A stretch of DNA of 64,000 bases from Flavobacterium antarcticum DSM 19726 (GCF_000419685.1 NZ_ATTM01000004.1:248001-312000), one strand, 5' to 3'. Positions 53,014 through 62,969 are shown, counted from the first letter of the stretch. Numbers and translations are program-made. Notes: a model not told the origin generated them from the sequence alone.

Positions 53014-53748
53014 TTATTTTTGAATACTAACCTTATAATTAATGCCATATGTTTTGGTCAAATTATCGTCGTTAAAAATATCTTTCACTGGTCCAGTTGC
53101 TATTTTTTTTACATTCAAAAAAGTCACCCAATCAAAGTATTCGGGAACTGTTTGCAAATCGTGGTGTACGACGACAACCGTTTTTCCTGCTTTTCGTAAT
53201 TCTTTCAAAATGTTGATAATTGCTACTTCAGTCGTTGCGTCAACACCTTGAAATGGCTCGTCCATAAAGTAAATCGATGCATCTTGAACCAAGGCTCTTG
53301 CCAAAAAAATCCGCTGTTGTTGTCCACCTGAAAGTTGGCTAATTTGCCGACCTTGAAACGACAGCATTCCCACTTTTTCTAATGCTTCCAAAGCGCGTTT
53401 TTTTTCTTTACTTCCCGGGCGTTTAATCCAACCCAGACTTCCGTAAGTTCCCATCATTACCACATCCAAAGCGGTAGTGGGAAAATCCCAATCTACACTT
53501 CCTTTTTGAGGAACGTAAGCCACCTGTTTTCTTTGACTTTTATACGGTTTTCCAAAAATCGTTACGCTACCGGCGATTGGTTTTAAAATACCGAGAATTG
53601 CTTTAATTAATGTTGATTTTCCAGCGCCATTTGGTCCTACAATAGCCATTAGTACGCCTTCCGGAATTTGTAAATCAATATCCCAAAGTACAGGTTTGTA
53701 GTTGTACGCTACCGTCAAATCGTCGACTTTTACCGCTATTTTTTCCAT
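53014..53748 (-). CDS. Metal ABC transporter ATP-binding protein
   Basis: A 244-residue ATPase: Walker [15 protein letters not shown] (about 37-50), Q-loop [17 protein letters not shown] (typical of Mn/Zn importers), signature [15 protein letters not shown], Walker [13 protein letters not shown] and the switch His in [11 protein letters not shown]. Its start overlaps the last base of the binding-protein stop. It powers the two permeases downstream. Confidence 0.95.
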   Translation of the reverse strand: MEKIAVKVDDLTVAYNYKPVLWDIDLQIPEGVLMAIVGPNGAGKSTLIKAILGILKPIAGSVTIFGKPYKSQRKQVAYVPQKGSVDWDFPTTALDVVMMGTYGSLGWIKRPGSKEKKRALEALEKVGMLSFQGRQISQLSGGQQQRIFLARALVQDASIYFMDEPFQGVDATTEVAIINILKELRKAGKTVVVVHHDLQTVPEYFDWVTFLNVKKIATGPVKDIFNDDNLTKTYGINYKVSIQK

Positions 53749-54659
53749 TATTTTAAAGCTTCTACGATGGTGTGAACGTTAAATTTAAACATGCCAATAT
53801 AAGTTCCTTCTGGAGTATCTGGATTTCCAAGTGCGTCTGAAAACAACGTCCCACCAATTACTACATTATGTTTCTTTGAATTTACAGCAGCTTGCAAAGC
53901 TTCAATTGTTCTTTTGGGAACCGAGCTTTCAATGAAAACGGCTTTCACTTTGTGGTCAATGATATAAGCGGCGGTTTTTTGTACGTCTTGAACGCCAGCT
54001 TCAGTTGCAGTTGACAAACCTTGCAGTCCTACGACATCAAAATCAAATTCTTTTCCGAAATAACTGAACGCATCGTGTGCTGTTACTAATCGTCTTTTTT
54101 CTACAGGTAGTGTGGCAATTTCAGCATCTAATTCTGCTTTTAAAACTTTTAATTTTTTTAAATATTCGGTCGCATTTGCTTGAAAAAAGTCCTTGTTTTC
54201 GGGTTGTGCTTCTGATAATTTATTGGCTACAAAAACTGTAATGCGTTGCCAATATTCAACATTAAACCAAATATGTGGATCGTAATTAGAAGCAAAAAGT
54301 GTCGAACTAATTAAGTCTTTTTTATCCAAAGCATCAGAAACGGCGATGGTATTGATATTTTGACGTTTCATGGTTTCAAAAACATCGACTAACTTACCTT
54401 CTAAATGCAAGCCACCATAAATAATCATATCAGCATTGGACAGCTTTGAAACGTCGCCTTCACTGGCTTTGTATAAATGAGGATCAACACCAGCACCCAT
54501 TAAACCTTGCACATTCACTTTATCACCACCAATGTTTTTTACTAAATCAGTAATCATTGACGTAGTCGTGATAATACTAAATTTTTCATTCTTGGTTTTT
54601 GTTTCGTTGCAACTTAAAAGCACACAACAAATTAATGCTATAAATCCTATTTTTTTCAT
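53748..54659 (-). CDS. TroA-like metal-binding lipoprotein
   Basis: The 303-residue solute-binding protein has lipobox LLSC (Cys at about 17). Metal ligands follow the TroA pattern: H61 (DPHLY), H129 (DPHIW), H195 ([10 protein letters not shown]) and D275 (FSDALG), matching TroA 68/133/199/279 in spacing. No His-rich loop of the ZnuA type is present. It supplies Mn, Zn or Fe to the importer encoded by the next three genes, with which it forms an operon. An 11-bp dyad at 54792-54818 lies upstream. Confidence 0.93.
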   Translation of the reverse strand: MKKIGFIALICCVLLSCNETKTKNEKFSIITTTSMITDLVKNIGGDKVNVQGLMGAGVDPHLYKASEGDVSKLSNADMIIYGGLHLEGKLVDVFETMKRQNINTIAVSDALDKKDLISSTLFASNYDPHIWFNVEYWQRITVFVANKLSEAQPENKDFFQANATEYLKKLKVLKAELDAEIATLPVEKRRLVTAHDAFSYFGKEFDFDVVGLQGLSTATEAGVQDVQKTAAYIIDHKVKAVFIESSVPKRTIEALQAAVNSKKHNVVIGGTLFSDALGNPDTPEGTYIGMFKFNVHTIVEALK

Positions 54660-54791
54660 CTGTCTAAATATTTCTTGCGAAGTTACTAAAAAAATAGTTC
54701 AAATAATTAATTTTTGGACATAATAGCACTGACTTGTAAACCACTACTTCAAAACAATTTTTAAAATATGAGACAACATAATCTGTTAATT

Positions 54792-54818
54792 CAATTTTAA
54801 ATCTACCATTTAAAATTG
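54792..54818. promoter_or_regulatory. 11-bp perfect dyad between divergent metal-uptake and reductase genes
   Basis: CAATTTTAAAT (54792-54802), spacer CTACC and ATTTAAAATTG (54808-54818) are exactly complementary. The dyad is 133 bp upstream of the metal-binding protein gene and 127 bp upstream of the reductase gene. It may bind a metal-sensing regulator, but no MntR/Fur consensus is evident. Confidence 0.5.
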
Positions 54819-54944
54819 GTTATTGTTAAATTTAGAATATCGTTTTCTGAAATTCGTTCATCAAAAAAAATAAGTTTTGTACCTTTAAGCATCTTATTTT
54901 TTCAGATAGTTACTCATTACAAATAATTGTAAAATAAAAATAAT

Positions 54945-55610
54945 ATGAAAACAGTACGAATATTATCAATTGAGCATGCAACACCAAATGTGATGCACGT
55001 TAGAACTGAAAAACCAGATGGGATTTCCTATTTACCCGGACAAGCGGTCGATGTTGCCGTTGACGAAGTTGGTTGGACAACCGAATTACGTCCATTTACC
55101 TTTACTTCACTTCCCTCCGATGATTTCTTAGAATTTTTTATAAAAACATATCCTGAACACAATGGCGTTACAGATGAAATATCAAAATTAAGCACTAAAA
55201 ACAGTTTGTTAATTGGAGATGTTTTTGGAGATATTCAGTATAAAGGAGAAGGTGTTTTTATTGCCGGTGGAGCAGGAATTACGCCGTTTATTGCAATTAT
55301 GAAAGATGTAGACCAAAGGAACGGAATCAGAAACAACAAACTAATTTTTGCTAATAATACTGCTTCAGACATTATTGAAAATGAGTTTTTCAGTATTTTA
55401 TTGGGAAAGAATTTTACCAATGTGCTTTCCAAAGAACAAACTGAAAAATACGAATACGGTTATATCACCAAAGAAATTATTGAATCCCAAATTCAAGGAG
55501 CTGATTCCTACTTTTACCTTTGTGGGCCACCACCAATGATGGATGCCGTTTTAAAAGAGCTCAAAGAATTGGGAATTGAAGAATCGAAAATCATCAAAGA
55601 GGAATATTAA
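54945..55610 (+). CDS. FAD-dependent flavodoxin-type reductase (FNR fold)
   Basis: A 221-residue oxidoreductase with an FAD-binding barrel (YLPGQAVDVAVDEVGWTTELRPFTFTSLPSD, where RPFTFTS is the flavin motif) and an NAD(P) domain (GVFIAGGAGITPFIAIMKD, FYLCGPPPMMDAVLKELKELGI). The C-terminal residues (IIKEEY) end without a ferredoxin or heme domain, so it needs a partner acceptor. The Crp/Fnr regulator follows 41 bp later in the same direction. Confidence 0.92.
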   Translation: MKTVRILSIEHATPNVMHVRTEKPDGISYLPGQAVDVAVDEVGWTTELRPFTFTSLPSDDFLEFFIKTYPEHNGVTDEISKLSTKNSLLIGDVFGDIQYKGEGVFIAGGAGITPFIAIMKDVDQRNGIRNNKLIFANNTASDIIENEFFSILLGKNFTNVLSKEQTEKYEYGYITKEIIESQIQGADSYFYLCGPPPMMDAVLKELKELGIEESKIIKEEY

Positions 55611-55621
55611 GTAAACGATTG

Positions 55622-55631
55622 TCCTAGATCA
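55622..55631 (+). promoter_or_regulatory. TCCTAGATCA box before the Crp/Fnr gene
   Basis: TCCTAGATCA occurs here and again at 56298-56307 before the DJ-1 gene, with similar flanks (T-G/A before, TTT-T-TAA after). The reverse complement TGATCTAGGA resembles half of an FNR-type TTGAT-N4-ATCAA site. It is a candidate operator for the Crp/Fnr protein. Confidence 0.5.
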
Positions 55632-55651
55632 TTTATAAGTGAAAAATAATT

Positions 55652-56290
55652 ATGAATGAAACGAAAATTAATGGTAGCATTTCAATTATGAACAGTAAGT
55701 TGATGACAAATCACGACAATATATTCTTAGAAGATGTGTTTAAAGATTTCCGATTTACGGAAGATGATCGATTACTATTATCTGAGAAATTAGAAAAATT
55801 AGAATTTAAAAAAGGTACTTCACTTTTGAAAGCCGGAGAAAAAGTTACAGACCAATACTATGTTGAAAGTGGTTGTTTGCGAACCTATTTCATTGATGAA
55901 TCTGGAAAAGAACACACGCTGCAATTTGCCATTCACGATTGGTGGATAAGCGATTATACCGCTTTTTTCTCTGAAGAAAAGGGAATTTTAAATATTGAAA
56001 TTTTGCAAGACAGTGTATTATATCGAGTTTCAAAGAAAGAACTCGACGTCTTATTCACTGAAGTACAAGGTTTAAATGCATTCTTTAGAAAAAAAATGGA
56101 ACGTGCTTTCGCAAGTTTTCAAAAACGAATATTAGCGAATTTATCGCAATCCGCAACCGAAAGATATCTTGATTTTGTTGCCAACTATCCCAATATTGAG
56201 CAACAAGTTAAAAATTATCACATCGCGTCTTATCTAGGAATTACAACCGAAACTTTGAGTCGGATTCGGAAAGAACTTTCCTATTTATAG
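55652..56290 (+). CDS. Crp/Fnr-family transcriptional regulator
   Basis: The cyclic-nucleotide-binding-type domain (about 20-130: FKKGTSLLKAGEKVTDQYYVESGCLRTYFIDESGKEHTLQFA...) is followed by a C-terminal helical DNA-binding part, IASYLGITTETLSRIRKELSYL at the end. The usual cAMP-binding Arg/Ser pair is absent, as in many Bacteroidetes members. Starts at ATG 55652 (212 residues), 55688 and 55703 are all possible; the shortest gives 195 residues, nearer the family length. It may act on the TCCTAGATCA boxes before itself and the DJ-1 gene. Confidence 0.9.
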   Translation: MNETKINGSISIMNSKLMTNHDNIFLEDVFKDFRFTEDDRLLLSEKLEKLEFKKGTSLLKAGEKVTDQYYVESGCLRTYFIDESGKEHTLQFAIHDWWISDYTAFFSEEKGILNIEILQDSVLYRVSKKELDVLFTEVQGLNAFFRKKMERAFASFQKRILANLSQSATERYLDFVANYPNIEQQVKNYHIASYLGITTETLSRIRKELSYL

Positions 56291-56297
56291 TTTCTTA

Positions 56298-56338
56298 TCC
56301 TAGATCAATTTTTAATTGGATTTCTTAGCGTAAATTTG
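56298..56338 (+). promoter_or_regulatory. Crp/Fnr-type box and -7 element before the DJ-1 gene
   Basis: TCCTAGATCA (56298-56307) is followed by TAAATTTG (56331-56338), an exact TAnnTTTG. With a start point near 56344 the box centre falls near -41, the class II activator position. The start codon is at 56413, leaving a long leader. Confidence 0.5.
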
Positions 56339-56412
56339 ATTTATCAAAAATTTCTAACATAAAAGAATATAGAAATGAATGATAATTAATAATTTACATA
56401 AAATATAAAGCT

Positions 56413-57093
56413 ATGAAAAACGTATTATTTGTACTAACAAGTCACGCAGATTTAGGAAATACAGGCGAGAAAACAGGATTTTGGATTGAAGAATTTGCAG
56501 CACCTTACTATCTTTTGAAAGACAAAGGAATTCATATTACTTTAGCTTCGCCAAAAGGTGGTCAGCCGCCAATTGATCCAAAAAGTGATGCACCAGAGGC
56601 ACAAACTCCAGCATCAATTCGTTATAAATCAGATGCAGAAACGCAGAAAATAATGGCAAATACCACAAAATTATCTGAAGTTAATCAGAAGGATTTTGAT
56701 GCGGTATTTTATCCAGGAGGCCACGGACCGCTTTGGGATTTGGCAGAAGACAAAGACTCCATTGCTTTGATTGAGGATTTTTACAAAAACGGAAAAACGG
56801 TTGCCGCAGTTTGCCACGCTCCCGCTATTTTCAAACATACTAAAAACACCGATGGTTCACCATTAGTGAAAGGAAAAAAAGTAACTGGGTTTACAAATAC
56901 CGAAGAAGATGCTGTTCAATTGACCGATGTTGTTCCGTTTTTGGTAGAAGATATGTTGAAAGCGAACGGCGGAATTTACAGTAAAAAAGGAGATTGGGAA
57001 GCCTATGCCGTTGAAGATGGTTTGTTGATTACAGGTCAAAATCCAGCTTCGTCAGAAGTAGTGGCGGAACATTTGTTGAAGCGTTTAGCTTAA
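56413..57093 (+). CDS. DJ-1/PfpI-family (Hsp31-like) protein
   Basis: A 226-residue product with the Hsp31 layout: TGEKTGFWIEEFAAPYYLL (active-site Glu), KDFDAVFYPGGHGPLWDLA, VAAVCHAPAIF (nucleophile Cys and following His, about 137-138) and FTNTEEDAVQLTDVVPFLVEDML. Related proteins act as glyoxalase III or chaperone against aldehyde stress. It lies after the Crp/Fnr gene in the same direction but has its own promoter, matching a stress regulon (inference). Confidence 0.9.
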   Translation: MKNVLFVLTSHADLGNTGEKTGFWIEEFAAPYYLLKDKGIHITLASPKGGQPPIDPKSDAPEAQTPASIRYKSDAETQKIMANTTKLSEVNQKDFDAVFYPGGHGPLWDLAEDKDSIALIEDFYKNGKTVAAVCHAPAIFKHTKNTDGSPLVKGKKVTGFTNTEEDAVQLTDVVPFLVEDMLKANGGIYSKKGDWEAYAVEDGLLITGQNPASSEVVAEHLLKRLA

Positions 57094-57184
57094 ATAAATC
57101 AATTTACAAAAAAGTAAATTATTGATTTAAAGTGTTTTAAGATAAATTAAAAACTCAACAAAAGTTAAAATCATAATAAAAGTA

Positions 57185-57214
57185 TTTAATTAAAAAGGAA
57201 TTGTTCTACTTTTG
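57185..57214 (+). promoter_or_regulatory. Promoter of the his operon
   Basis: TTTA (57185-57188), an 18-bp spacer and TACTTTTG (57207-57214) fit the Bacteroidetes promoter with a weak -33. The start point would be near 57220, about 17 bp before the leader-peptide ATG. Confidence 0.6.
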
Positions 57215-57236
57215 AACCGTTATAAAAAACACAATT

Positions 57237-57287
57237 ATGTTAAATCAAGTACATCATCATTTTCATTCTAGCTCTCAAGCGAGGTGA
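57237..57287 (+). CDS. hisL: His operon leader peptide
   Basis: ATG 57237 to TGA 57287 encodes 16 residues, MLNQVHHHFHSSSQAR. Four His codons lie within five consecutive codons (57252-57266). The frame sits between the his promoter and a terminator just before hisG, the classical arrangement of attenuation leaders: when charged tRNA-His is scarce the ribosome stalls at the His codons and the downstream terminator fails to form. It is too short to be found by length-based gene callers. Confidence 0.88.
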   Translation: MLNQVHHHFHSSSQAR

Positions 57288-57347
57288 TTTTGATATGTAG
57301 TACACTATAATTTCTAATCCCGTTTGAGTAAATCAAACGGGATTTTT
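57274..57347 (+). promoter_or_regulatory. His attenuator (antiterminator and terminator)
   Basis: The terminator stem is AATCCCGTTTGA (57316-57327) with TCAAACGGGATT (57333-57344), 12 bp, loop GTAAA, followed by TTTTT. CTCAAGCG at 57274-57281, inside the end of the leader gene, can pair with CGTTTGAG (57321-57328), one G.U included, and would break the terminator. A ribosome stalled at the His codons leaves this segment free (antitermination). One reaching the TGA at 57285 covers it (termination). Confidence 0.85.
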
Positions 57348-57398
57348 CTTTTATACAATCTTCCTGTACCGATTTACTCCAACTTCTAACTAAAAAAA

Positions 57399-58256
57399 AT
57401 GAGTAAATTAAAAATTGCAATCCAAAAAAGTGGTCGTTTAAGTGAAAACTCGCTGAATCTTTTAAAAGAATGTGGAATCAAATTCCCAAATGGTGGCGGG
57501 AAATTAATCACAGAATCAACTAACTTTCCCATCGAAATTCTCTTTCTTCGTGATGATGATATTCCACAATATGTAGAACAAAAAGTAGCAGATATCGGTA
57601 TTATCGGCGAAAATGTGTTTGTGGAAAGTGCTAAACAAATTGACGTTATCGAAAAACTTGGATTTTCCTCTTGTCGTTTGAGTTTGGCAGTGCCAAAAGA
57701 AACTGAATATAGCGACTTGAGTTTTTTCAATGGTAAAAAAGTGGCGACTTCCTATCCCGTAATTTTAGAGAATTATTTCCAACAAAACAACATCTCCGCC
57801 ATCATCGAATTTATTTCGGGTAGTGTTGAAATTGCCCCAGGAATCGGACTTGCCGATGGAATTTGCGACATCGTAAGTAGTGGAAGTACATTGCGTTCGA
57901 ATGGTTTGAAAGAGGTGGAAAACGTGATGAACAGTCAAGCCGTTCTAGTAGCTTCTGAAGATTTGGACGCCGATAAAAAGGAGATTCTACAGAAATTATT
58001 ATTCAGAATCCGTTCTGTTCAAAAAGCCAAAGAAAATAAATACATTTTGCTGAATGCGCCAAACGAGAAGTTGGATGAAATAATTAAAATTTTGCCAGGA
58101 ATGAACAGTCCAACGATCTTGCCTTTGGCTGAAGAAGGTTGGAGTAGTTTGCACTCTGTAATCGGCGAAGATCAATTTTGGGATGTAATTTACGAACTCA
58201 AAAACGCAGGAGCAGAAGGAATTTTAGTCGTTCCAATTGAAAAAATGATTGTCTAA
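57399..58256 (+). CDS. hisG: ATP phosphoribosyltransferase (long form)
   Basis: A 285-residue HisG, first enzyme of histidine synthesis (ATP plus PRPP). The catalytic domain starts KLKIAIQKSGRLSENSLNLL. The PRPP-binding loop is in LADGICDIVSSGSTLRSNGL (about 151-170). The C-terminal ~70 residues (NSPTILPLAEEGWSSLHSVIGEDQFWDVIYELKNAGAEGILVVPIEKMI) are the ACT-like allosteric domain of the long form, which is inhibited by histidine and does not need HisZ. It is the first structural gene after the attenuator, 18 bp before hisD. Confidence 0.97.
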   Translation: MSKLKIAIQKSGRLSENSLNLLKECGIKFPNGGGKLITESTNFPIEILFLRDDDIPQYVEQKVADIGIIGENVFVESAKQIDVIEKLGFSSCRLSLAVPKETEYSDLSFFNGKKVATSYPVILENYFQQNNISAIIEFISGSVEIAPGIGLADGICDIVSSGSTLRSNGLKEVENVMNSQAVLVASEDLDADKKEILQKLLFRIRSVQKAKENKYILLNAPNEKLDEIIKILPGMNSPTILPLAEEGWSSLHSVIGEDQFWDVIYELKNAGAEGILVVPIEKMIV

Positions 58257-58274
58257 TTCACAACAAATCACAAA

Positions 58275-59567
58275 ATGAAAACTTATATAAATCCTCCGTC
58301 AAGCGAATGGAATTCCTTAATTGAAAGACCCAATTTTCCCGCTGAAAATTTAGAAGAAAAAGTCCGCGGAATTATCAGTAAAGTTAGAACTCAAGGAGAT
58401 TCGGCTTTACGCCAATTTTCCAAAGAATTTGACAAAGTGGAATTGTCGGAATTAAAAGTAAATAAATCAGAAATCGATTTTGCAATTTCACAAGTTTCTG
58501 ATGAATTAAAAGAAGCGATTTCGGTTGCTGCAAAAAACATCCGAAAGTTTCACGAATCTCAAAAAACCACGGAAACAGAAGTAGAAACAATGCCTGGTAT
58601 TACGTGTTGGAGGCAAAATGTGGCAATTGAAAATGTAAGTTTATACATTCCTGGTGGAACGGCTCCGTTGTTTTCTACTATTTTGATGTTGGCCATTCCA
58701 GCACAAATCGCAGGTTGCAAACGACTGGTTTTATGTACGCCACCGGACAAAAACGGTAACATCAACCCTGCGATTTTATACACGGCTTCGTTTTTAGGAA
58801 TCGATGAAATTTATAAAGTAGGTGGAGCTCAAGCTATTGCTGCATTGGCTTTTGGAACCGAATCTATTGCAAAAGTGAATAAAATTTTCGGGCCTGGAAA
58901 TCAATTTGTTACTAAAGCAAAAGAATTAGTGCAGCAAAGTGGCGTGGCTATCGATATGCCGGCTGGACCAAGCGAAGTTTTGATTATTGCGGATGAAAAT
59001 GCAGATGCTGATTTTGTAGCTTCGGATTTACTTTCACAAGCGGAACACGGAGTCGACAGCCAAGTAGTTTTGGTTAGCAATGATGCAGATTTAATTGAAA
59101 AAGTGGAAATTGCTTTGCAAGAACAATTGCAACAATTACCACGAATGGAATTTGCCAAAAAAGCATTAGAAAATAGTTTTTCAGTAGTTTTAGATACGAT
59201 TTACGATTGCATTGATTTCAGCAATCTTTACGCTCCGGAACACTTGATTTTGGCGGTGCAAAATAGCGTAAGTTATGTAGGTGAAATTCAAAATGCAGGT
59301 TCGGTTTTTTTGGGTAATTATTCCTGCGAAAGTGCCGGTGATTATGCAAGCGGAACCAATCACACCTTGCCAACTAACGGTTATGCACGAAGTTATAGCG
59401 GCGTTTCGTTAGATAGTTTTGTAAAGAAAATTACGTTTCAAAAGATTACGAAAACGGGAATTCAAAACATTGGTAAAACCATTGAAATAATGGCTGAAGC
59501 AGAACAATTATTTGCACACAAAAACGCCGTTTCCATCCGCTTAAAAAAGATTGAAGATGAGAAATAG
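58275..59567 (+). CDS. hisD: Histidinol dehydrogenase
   Basis: A 430-residue enzyme catalysing the last two oxidations from histidinol to histidine with NAD and Zn. Motifs: YIPGGTAPLFSTILML, ALAFGTESIAKVNKIFGPGNQFVTKAK (family signature), DMPAGPSEVLIIAD, LLSQAEHGVDSQVVL and YASGTNHTLPTNGYA, including the zinc and catalytic His residues. It overlaps hisC by 11 bp at its end. Confidence 0.97.
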   Translation: MKTYINPPSSEWNSLIERPNFPAENLEEKVRGIISKVRTQGDSALRQFSKEFDKVELSELKVNKSEIDFAISQVSDELKEAISVAAKNIRKFHESQKTTETEVETMPGITCWRQNVAIENVSLYIPGGTAPLFSTILMLAIPAQIAGCKRLVLCTPPDKNGNINPAILYTASFLGIDEIYKVGGAQAIAALAFGTESIAKVNKIFGPGNQFVTKAKELVQQSGVAIDMPAGPSEVLIIADENADADFVASDLLSQAEHGVDSQVVLVSNDADLIEKVEIALQEQLQQLPRMEFAKKALENSFSVVLDTIYDCIDFSNLYAPEHLILAVQNSVSYVGEIQNAGSVFLGNYSCESAGDYASGTNHTLPTNGYARSYSGVSLDSFVKKITFQKITKTGIQNIGKTIEIMAEAEQLFAHKNAVSIRLKKIEDEK

Positions 59568-60594
59568 TGTCAAAGATTTGGTTCGAAAAAACATTCTGAA
59601 TCTCGCTCCTTATTCAAGTGCGAGAGATGAATACGAAGGAACAGAAGGTGTTTTTCTGGATGCCAATGAAAATCCATTTGGAACATATAATCGTTATCCC
59701 GATCCACAACAAAATGAATTGAAAGCACGTTTGGCAGAAATAAAAAACGTAAAAGCAAGTCAGATTTTTCTTGGAAACGGAAGTGATGAAGTAATCGATT
59801 TGGCTTTCCGAATTTTCTGCGAACCCAACATCGACAAAGCTTTAACGTTTACGCCAACGTATGGAATGTACGAAGTTTCGTCAAATATTAATTCGGTTGA
59901 GTTGATTAATGTTCCTTTAAATAAAGATTTTCAAATTGACAGAAATAGCGTTGAAACGTATTTTTCAGATGAAAATTTGAAATTAATTTTCATTTGTTCA
60001 CCCAATAATCCTTCGGGAAATTTAATTCAATCAGCCAATATTGAGTTCATTTTAGAAAATTTCAACGGAATAGTAATCATTGATGAAGCTTATGTTGACT
60101 TTTGTCCAGAAGCTACATTTGCTGAAAAATTAGCAAAGTATCCAAACTTAATTATTAGTCAAACGTTGAGTAAAGCTTGGGGTTTAGCGGGACTTCGATT
60201 GGGAATTGCTTTGATGAACGAAGAATTATTATCTTTTTACAATAAAGTAAAAGCACCTTATAATATCAGTTCAGTAAATCAGCAAGTAGCTTTGGAAACT
60301 TTAAATAAGACAGAGGAATTCCAAGAAAATGTAGAGACGATTTTAACTGAAAAATCAAGACTAATCCAAGAATTGCAAATGATAAAATTGGTAAAGAAAA
60401 TTTATCCTTCTGATGCTAACTTTCTGTTGGTTGAAGTCGAAAATGCAAATGAGATTTATTCACAATTGATTGCGCAGCAAATTATTATCAGAAATAGAAA
60501 TTCGGTTGTTGAAAATTGTGTTCGGATTACAATTGGAACTTCTGCTGAAAACAAAAAATTAATAAACGCTTTAAAAACACTTTCCAATGGCTAA
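59557..60594 (+). CDS. hisC: Histidinol-phosphate aminotransferase
   Basis: A 345-residue class II PLP aminotransferase. ATG 59557 ([28 protein letters not shown]) is chosen; an upstream in-frame TTG lies deeper within his[54 protein letters not shown] and [16 protein letters not shown] (PLP lysine) occur in family order. It converts imidazole-acetol phosphate to histidinol phosphate. Confidence 0.96.
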   Translation: MRNSVKDLVRKNILNLAPYSSARDEYEGTEGVFLDANENPFGTYNRYPDPQQNELKARLAEIKNVKASQIFLGNGSDEVIDLAFRIFCEPNIDKALTFTPTYGMYEVSSNINSVELINVPLNKDFQIDRNSVETYFSDENLKLIFICSPNNPSGNLIQSANIEFILENFNGIVIIDEAYVDFCPEATFAEKLAKYPNLIISQTLSKAWGLAGLRLGIALMNEELLSFYNKVKAPYNISSVNQQVALETLNKTEEFQENVETILTEKSRLIQELQMIKLVKKIYPSDANFLLVEVENANEIYSQLIAQQIIIRNRNSVVENCVRITIGTSAENKKLINALKTLSNG

Positions 60595-61678
60595 AAAAGT
60601 ATTATTTATAGACAGAGACGGAACAATTATAAAAGAACCAGAAGACTTTCAAATCGATAGTTTTGAGAAATTAGAATTTCTGCCAAATGCGATTTCAAAC
60701 CTTGCTCGAATTGCCAAAGAAATGGAATTTGACTTGGTTATGGTCAGCAATCAAGACGGTTTGGGAACGGATTCTTTTCCTGAAAGTACATTTCACCCCG
60801 TTCAGGATTTTATCATTCAAACTTTGAAAAATGAAGGTGTGAATTTTGTAGATATTTTCATCGACTCATCATTTGAACACGAAAATAAGGAAACGCGAAA
60901 ACCCCGTTTAGGCATGTTGGGAAAATACGTTTACGGAAATTATGATTTGGAAAATTCGTACGTCATTGGCGATCGAATGACCGACATCAAATTAGCTCAA
61001 AATTTTGGTTCAAAATCTATTTACATCAGTTCGGACATAGACGCAAACGCAACTTTAACCACAACGGATTGGAATGAAATTTATCAGTTTTTGAAAGAAG
61101 TACCGCGAACTGGAAAAGTAAATCGAAAGACGTTAGAAACGAATATTTCGGTAGAAGTGAATTTGGATGGAAGCGGAAAATCAATTATTGAAACGGGTTT
61201 GCCTTTCTTCGACCACATGTTGGAACAAATTTCAAAACACGGAAATTTAGATTTGAATATCCAAGTCAAAGGCGATTTACACATTGACGAACACCACACA
61301 GTCGAAGATACGGCAATTGCTTTGGGAGACGCATTTTTGCAAGCTTTGGGAAGTAAAAAAGCGATTGAACGTTACGGATTCTTATTGCCAATGGATGATT
61401 GTTTGGCACAAATTGGTCTCGATTTTGGCGGTCGACCGTGGTTGGTTTGGGAAGCGGAATTCAAACGCGAAAAAGTCGGCGATGTTCCAACGGAATTGTT
61501 TTTTCACTTCTTTAAATCATTCAGCGACCAAGCGCGTTGCAACTTAAACATCAAAGCCGAAGGTGAAAACGAGCACCACAAAATCGAATCCATCTTTAAA
61601 GCTTTTGCGAAAGCGCTGAAAATGGCGATCAAGAAAACAGAGAATTTCAACATCCCAAGTACCAAAGGAACGTTATGA
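60587..61678 (+). CDS. hisB: Bifunctional histidinol-phosphatase/IGP dehydratase
   Basis: A 363-residue fusion, as in enterobacteria. The N-terminal HAD phosphatase (about 1-165) has [16 protein letters not shown] with D9 and D11, and [17 protein letters not shown]. The C-terminal IGP dehydratase (about 175-363) has [48 protein letters not shown] and [17 protein letters not shown], with the metal-binding His/Glu pairs. The zinc loop of the phosphatase seems reduced compared with E. coli. It overlaps hisC by 8 bp and hisH by 4 bp. Confidence 0.97.
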   Translation: MAKKVLFIDRDGTIIKEPEDFQIDSFEKLEFLPNAISNLARIAKEMEFDLVMVSNQDGLGTDSFPESTFHPVQDFIIQTLKNEGVNFVDIFIDSSFEHENKETRKPRLGMLGKYVYGNYDLENSYVIGDRMTDIKLAQNFGSKSIYISSDIDANATLTTTDWNEIYQFLKEVPRTGKVNRKTLETNISVEVNLDGSGKSIIETGLPFFDHMLEQISKHGNLDLNIQVKGDLHIDEHHTVEDTAIALGDAFLQALGSKKAIERYGFLLPMDDCLAQIGLDFGGRPWLVWEAEFKREKVGDVPTELFFHFFKSFSDQARCNLNIKAEGENEHHKIESIFKAFAKALKMAIKKTENFNIPSTKGTL

Positions 61679-62253
61679 TAGCAATTTTAAAATACAATGC
61701 GGGAAACGTAACTTCCGTTGAAAATGCAGTTCAAAATCTCGGTTATTCAACAGTTGTAACTGATGATATTGAAATGCTGAAATCGGCAGATAAAGTTATT
61801 TTTCCCGGTGTTGGCGAAGCGAGTTCAGCAATGAAATACTTGAAAGAAAAAGGTTTGGATAAAGTGATTCGAGAACTGACGCAACCCGTTTTGGGAATTT
61901 GTTTGGGAATGCAATTGATGTGTGAATCTTCGGAAGAAGGAGATACGAAAGGATTGGGAATTTTCGATGCAAAAGTGTTGCAATTTCCTCCAACAGCATT
62001 GGTTCCTCAAATGGGTTGGAATAATTTTACATCTTTAAAAGGCAAACTTTTCGATGGAATTGCTTTGGAAAACGATTGCTATTTCGTCCACAGTTTTTAT
62101 GCTAAAATTTGCCCAGAAACTATCGCTGTCAGCGATTATATTTTACCTTTCAGTGCTGCTTTACAGAAAAATAATTTTTATGCAACCCAATTTCACCCAG
62201 AGAAATCGGCAAAAATCGGATTACAAATTTTAAACAACTTCTTGAAATCATGA
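61675..62253 (+). CDS. hisH: Imidazole glycerol phosphate synthase, glutaminase subunit
   Basis: A 192-residue class I amidotransferase. The nucleophile C76 is in [18 protein letters not shown]; the catalytic His and Glu are in [14 protein letters not shown] (about 170-182); [17 protein letters not shown] and [13 protein letters not shown] are the N-terminal signature. It feeds ammonia to HisF, encoded two genes later. It overlaps hisB and hisA by ATGA. Confidence 0.97.
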   Translation: MIAILKYNAGNVTSVENAVQNLGYSTVVTDDIEMLKSADKVIFPGVGEASSAMKYLKEKGLDKVIRELTQPVLGICLGMQLMCESSEEGDTKGLGIFDAKVLQFPPTALVPQMGWNNFTSLKGKLFDGIALENDCYFVHSFYAKICPETIAVSDYILPFSAALQKNNFYATQFHPEKSAKIGLQILNNFLKS

Positions 62254-62969
62254 GAATCATTCCTGCAATTGATATTATCGGAGGAAAATGCGTGCGACTT
62301 TCCAAAGGCGATTATGCGACACAGAAAACATACAGCGAAAATCCTTTGGATATGGCAAAACAATTCGAAGATTTTGGCGTGAAATATTTACACGTTGTGG
62401 ATTTGGATGGAGCGAAAGCGAAGCAAATCATCAACTATAAAACCTTGGAATTATTGGCAACCAAAACCAATTTGATTATCGATTTTGGTGGTGGAATTAA
62501 ATCGGAAGACGACGTTAATATTGCTTTTAATTCAGGTGCTAAACAGATTACGGTGGGAAGTATTGCGGCTCAAAATCCTGAACTAATGCTCGAATGGTTG
62601 CGGAAATTTGGCAATGAAAAAATCATTTTAGGTGCTGATTGTAAAGACCGAAAAATTGCTACAAATGGTTGGTTAGAAAGTTCGGGAGACGATGTCGTTT
62701 CGTTCATTCAAGAATATGAGAAAAACGGAATTGCTTACAGCATTGTGACCGACATTGAAAAAGACGGAATGCTTTTAGGACCAGCTTTCGAATTATACAG
62801 CGAAATTTTATCCGAAACAAATCAAATAAAACTCATAGCAAGTGGCGGAATTACTACGATTGACGATGTAATAAAGTTGAGTGAAATGGGTTGTGAAGGT
62901 GCGATTATTGGCAAAGCGATTTACGAACGAACAATCAATTTGAAAGATTTAATGCAACTGCCATGTTAA
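62250..62969 (+). CDS. hisA: ProFAR isomerase
   Basis: A 239-residue beta/alpha barrel catalysing the Amadori rearrangement of ProFAR to PRFAR. D8 ([18 protein letters not shown]) is the first catalytic Asp; the second is in [27 protein letters not shown] and [14 protein letters not shown] bind phosphate. It starts inside the last codons of hisH and overlaps hisF by 7 bp. Confidence 0.97.
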   Translation: MRIIPAIDIIGGKCVRLSKGDYATQKTYSENPLDMAKQFEDFGVKYLHVVDLDGAKAKQIINYKTLELLATKTNLIIDFGGGIKSEDDVNIAFNSGAKQITVGSIAAQNPELMLEWLRKFGNEKIILGADCKDRKIATNGWLESSGDDVVSFIQEYEKNGIAYSIVTDIEKDGMLLGPAFELYSEILSETNQIKLIASGGITTIDDVIKLSEMGCEGAIIGKAIYERTINLKDLMQLPC

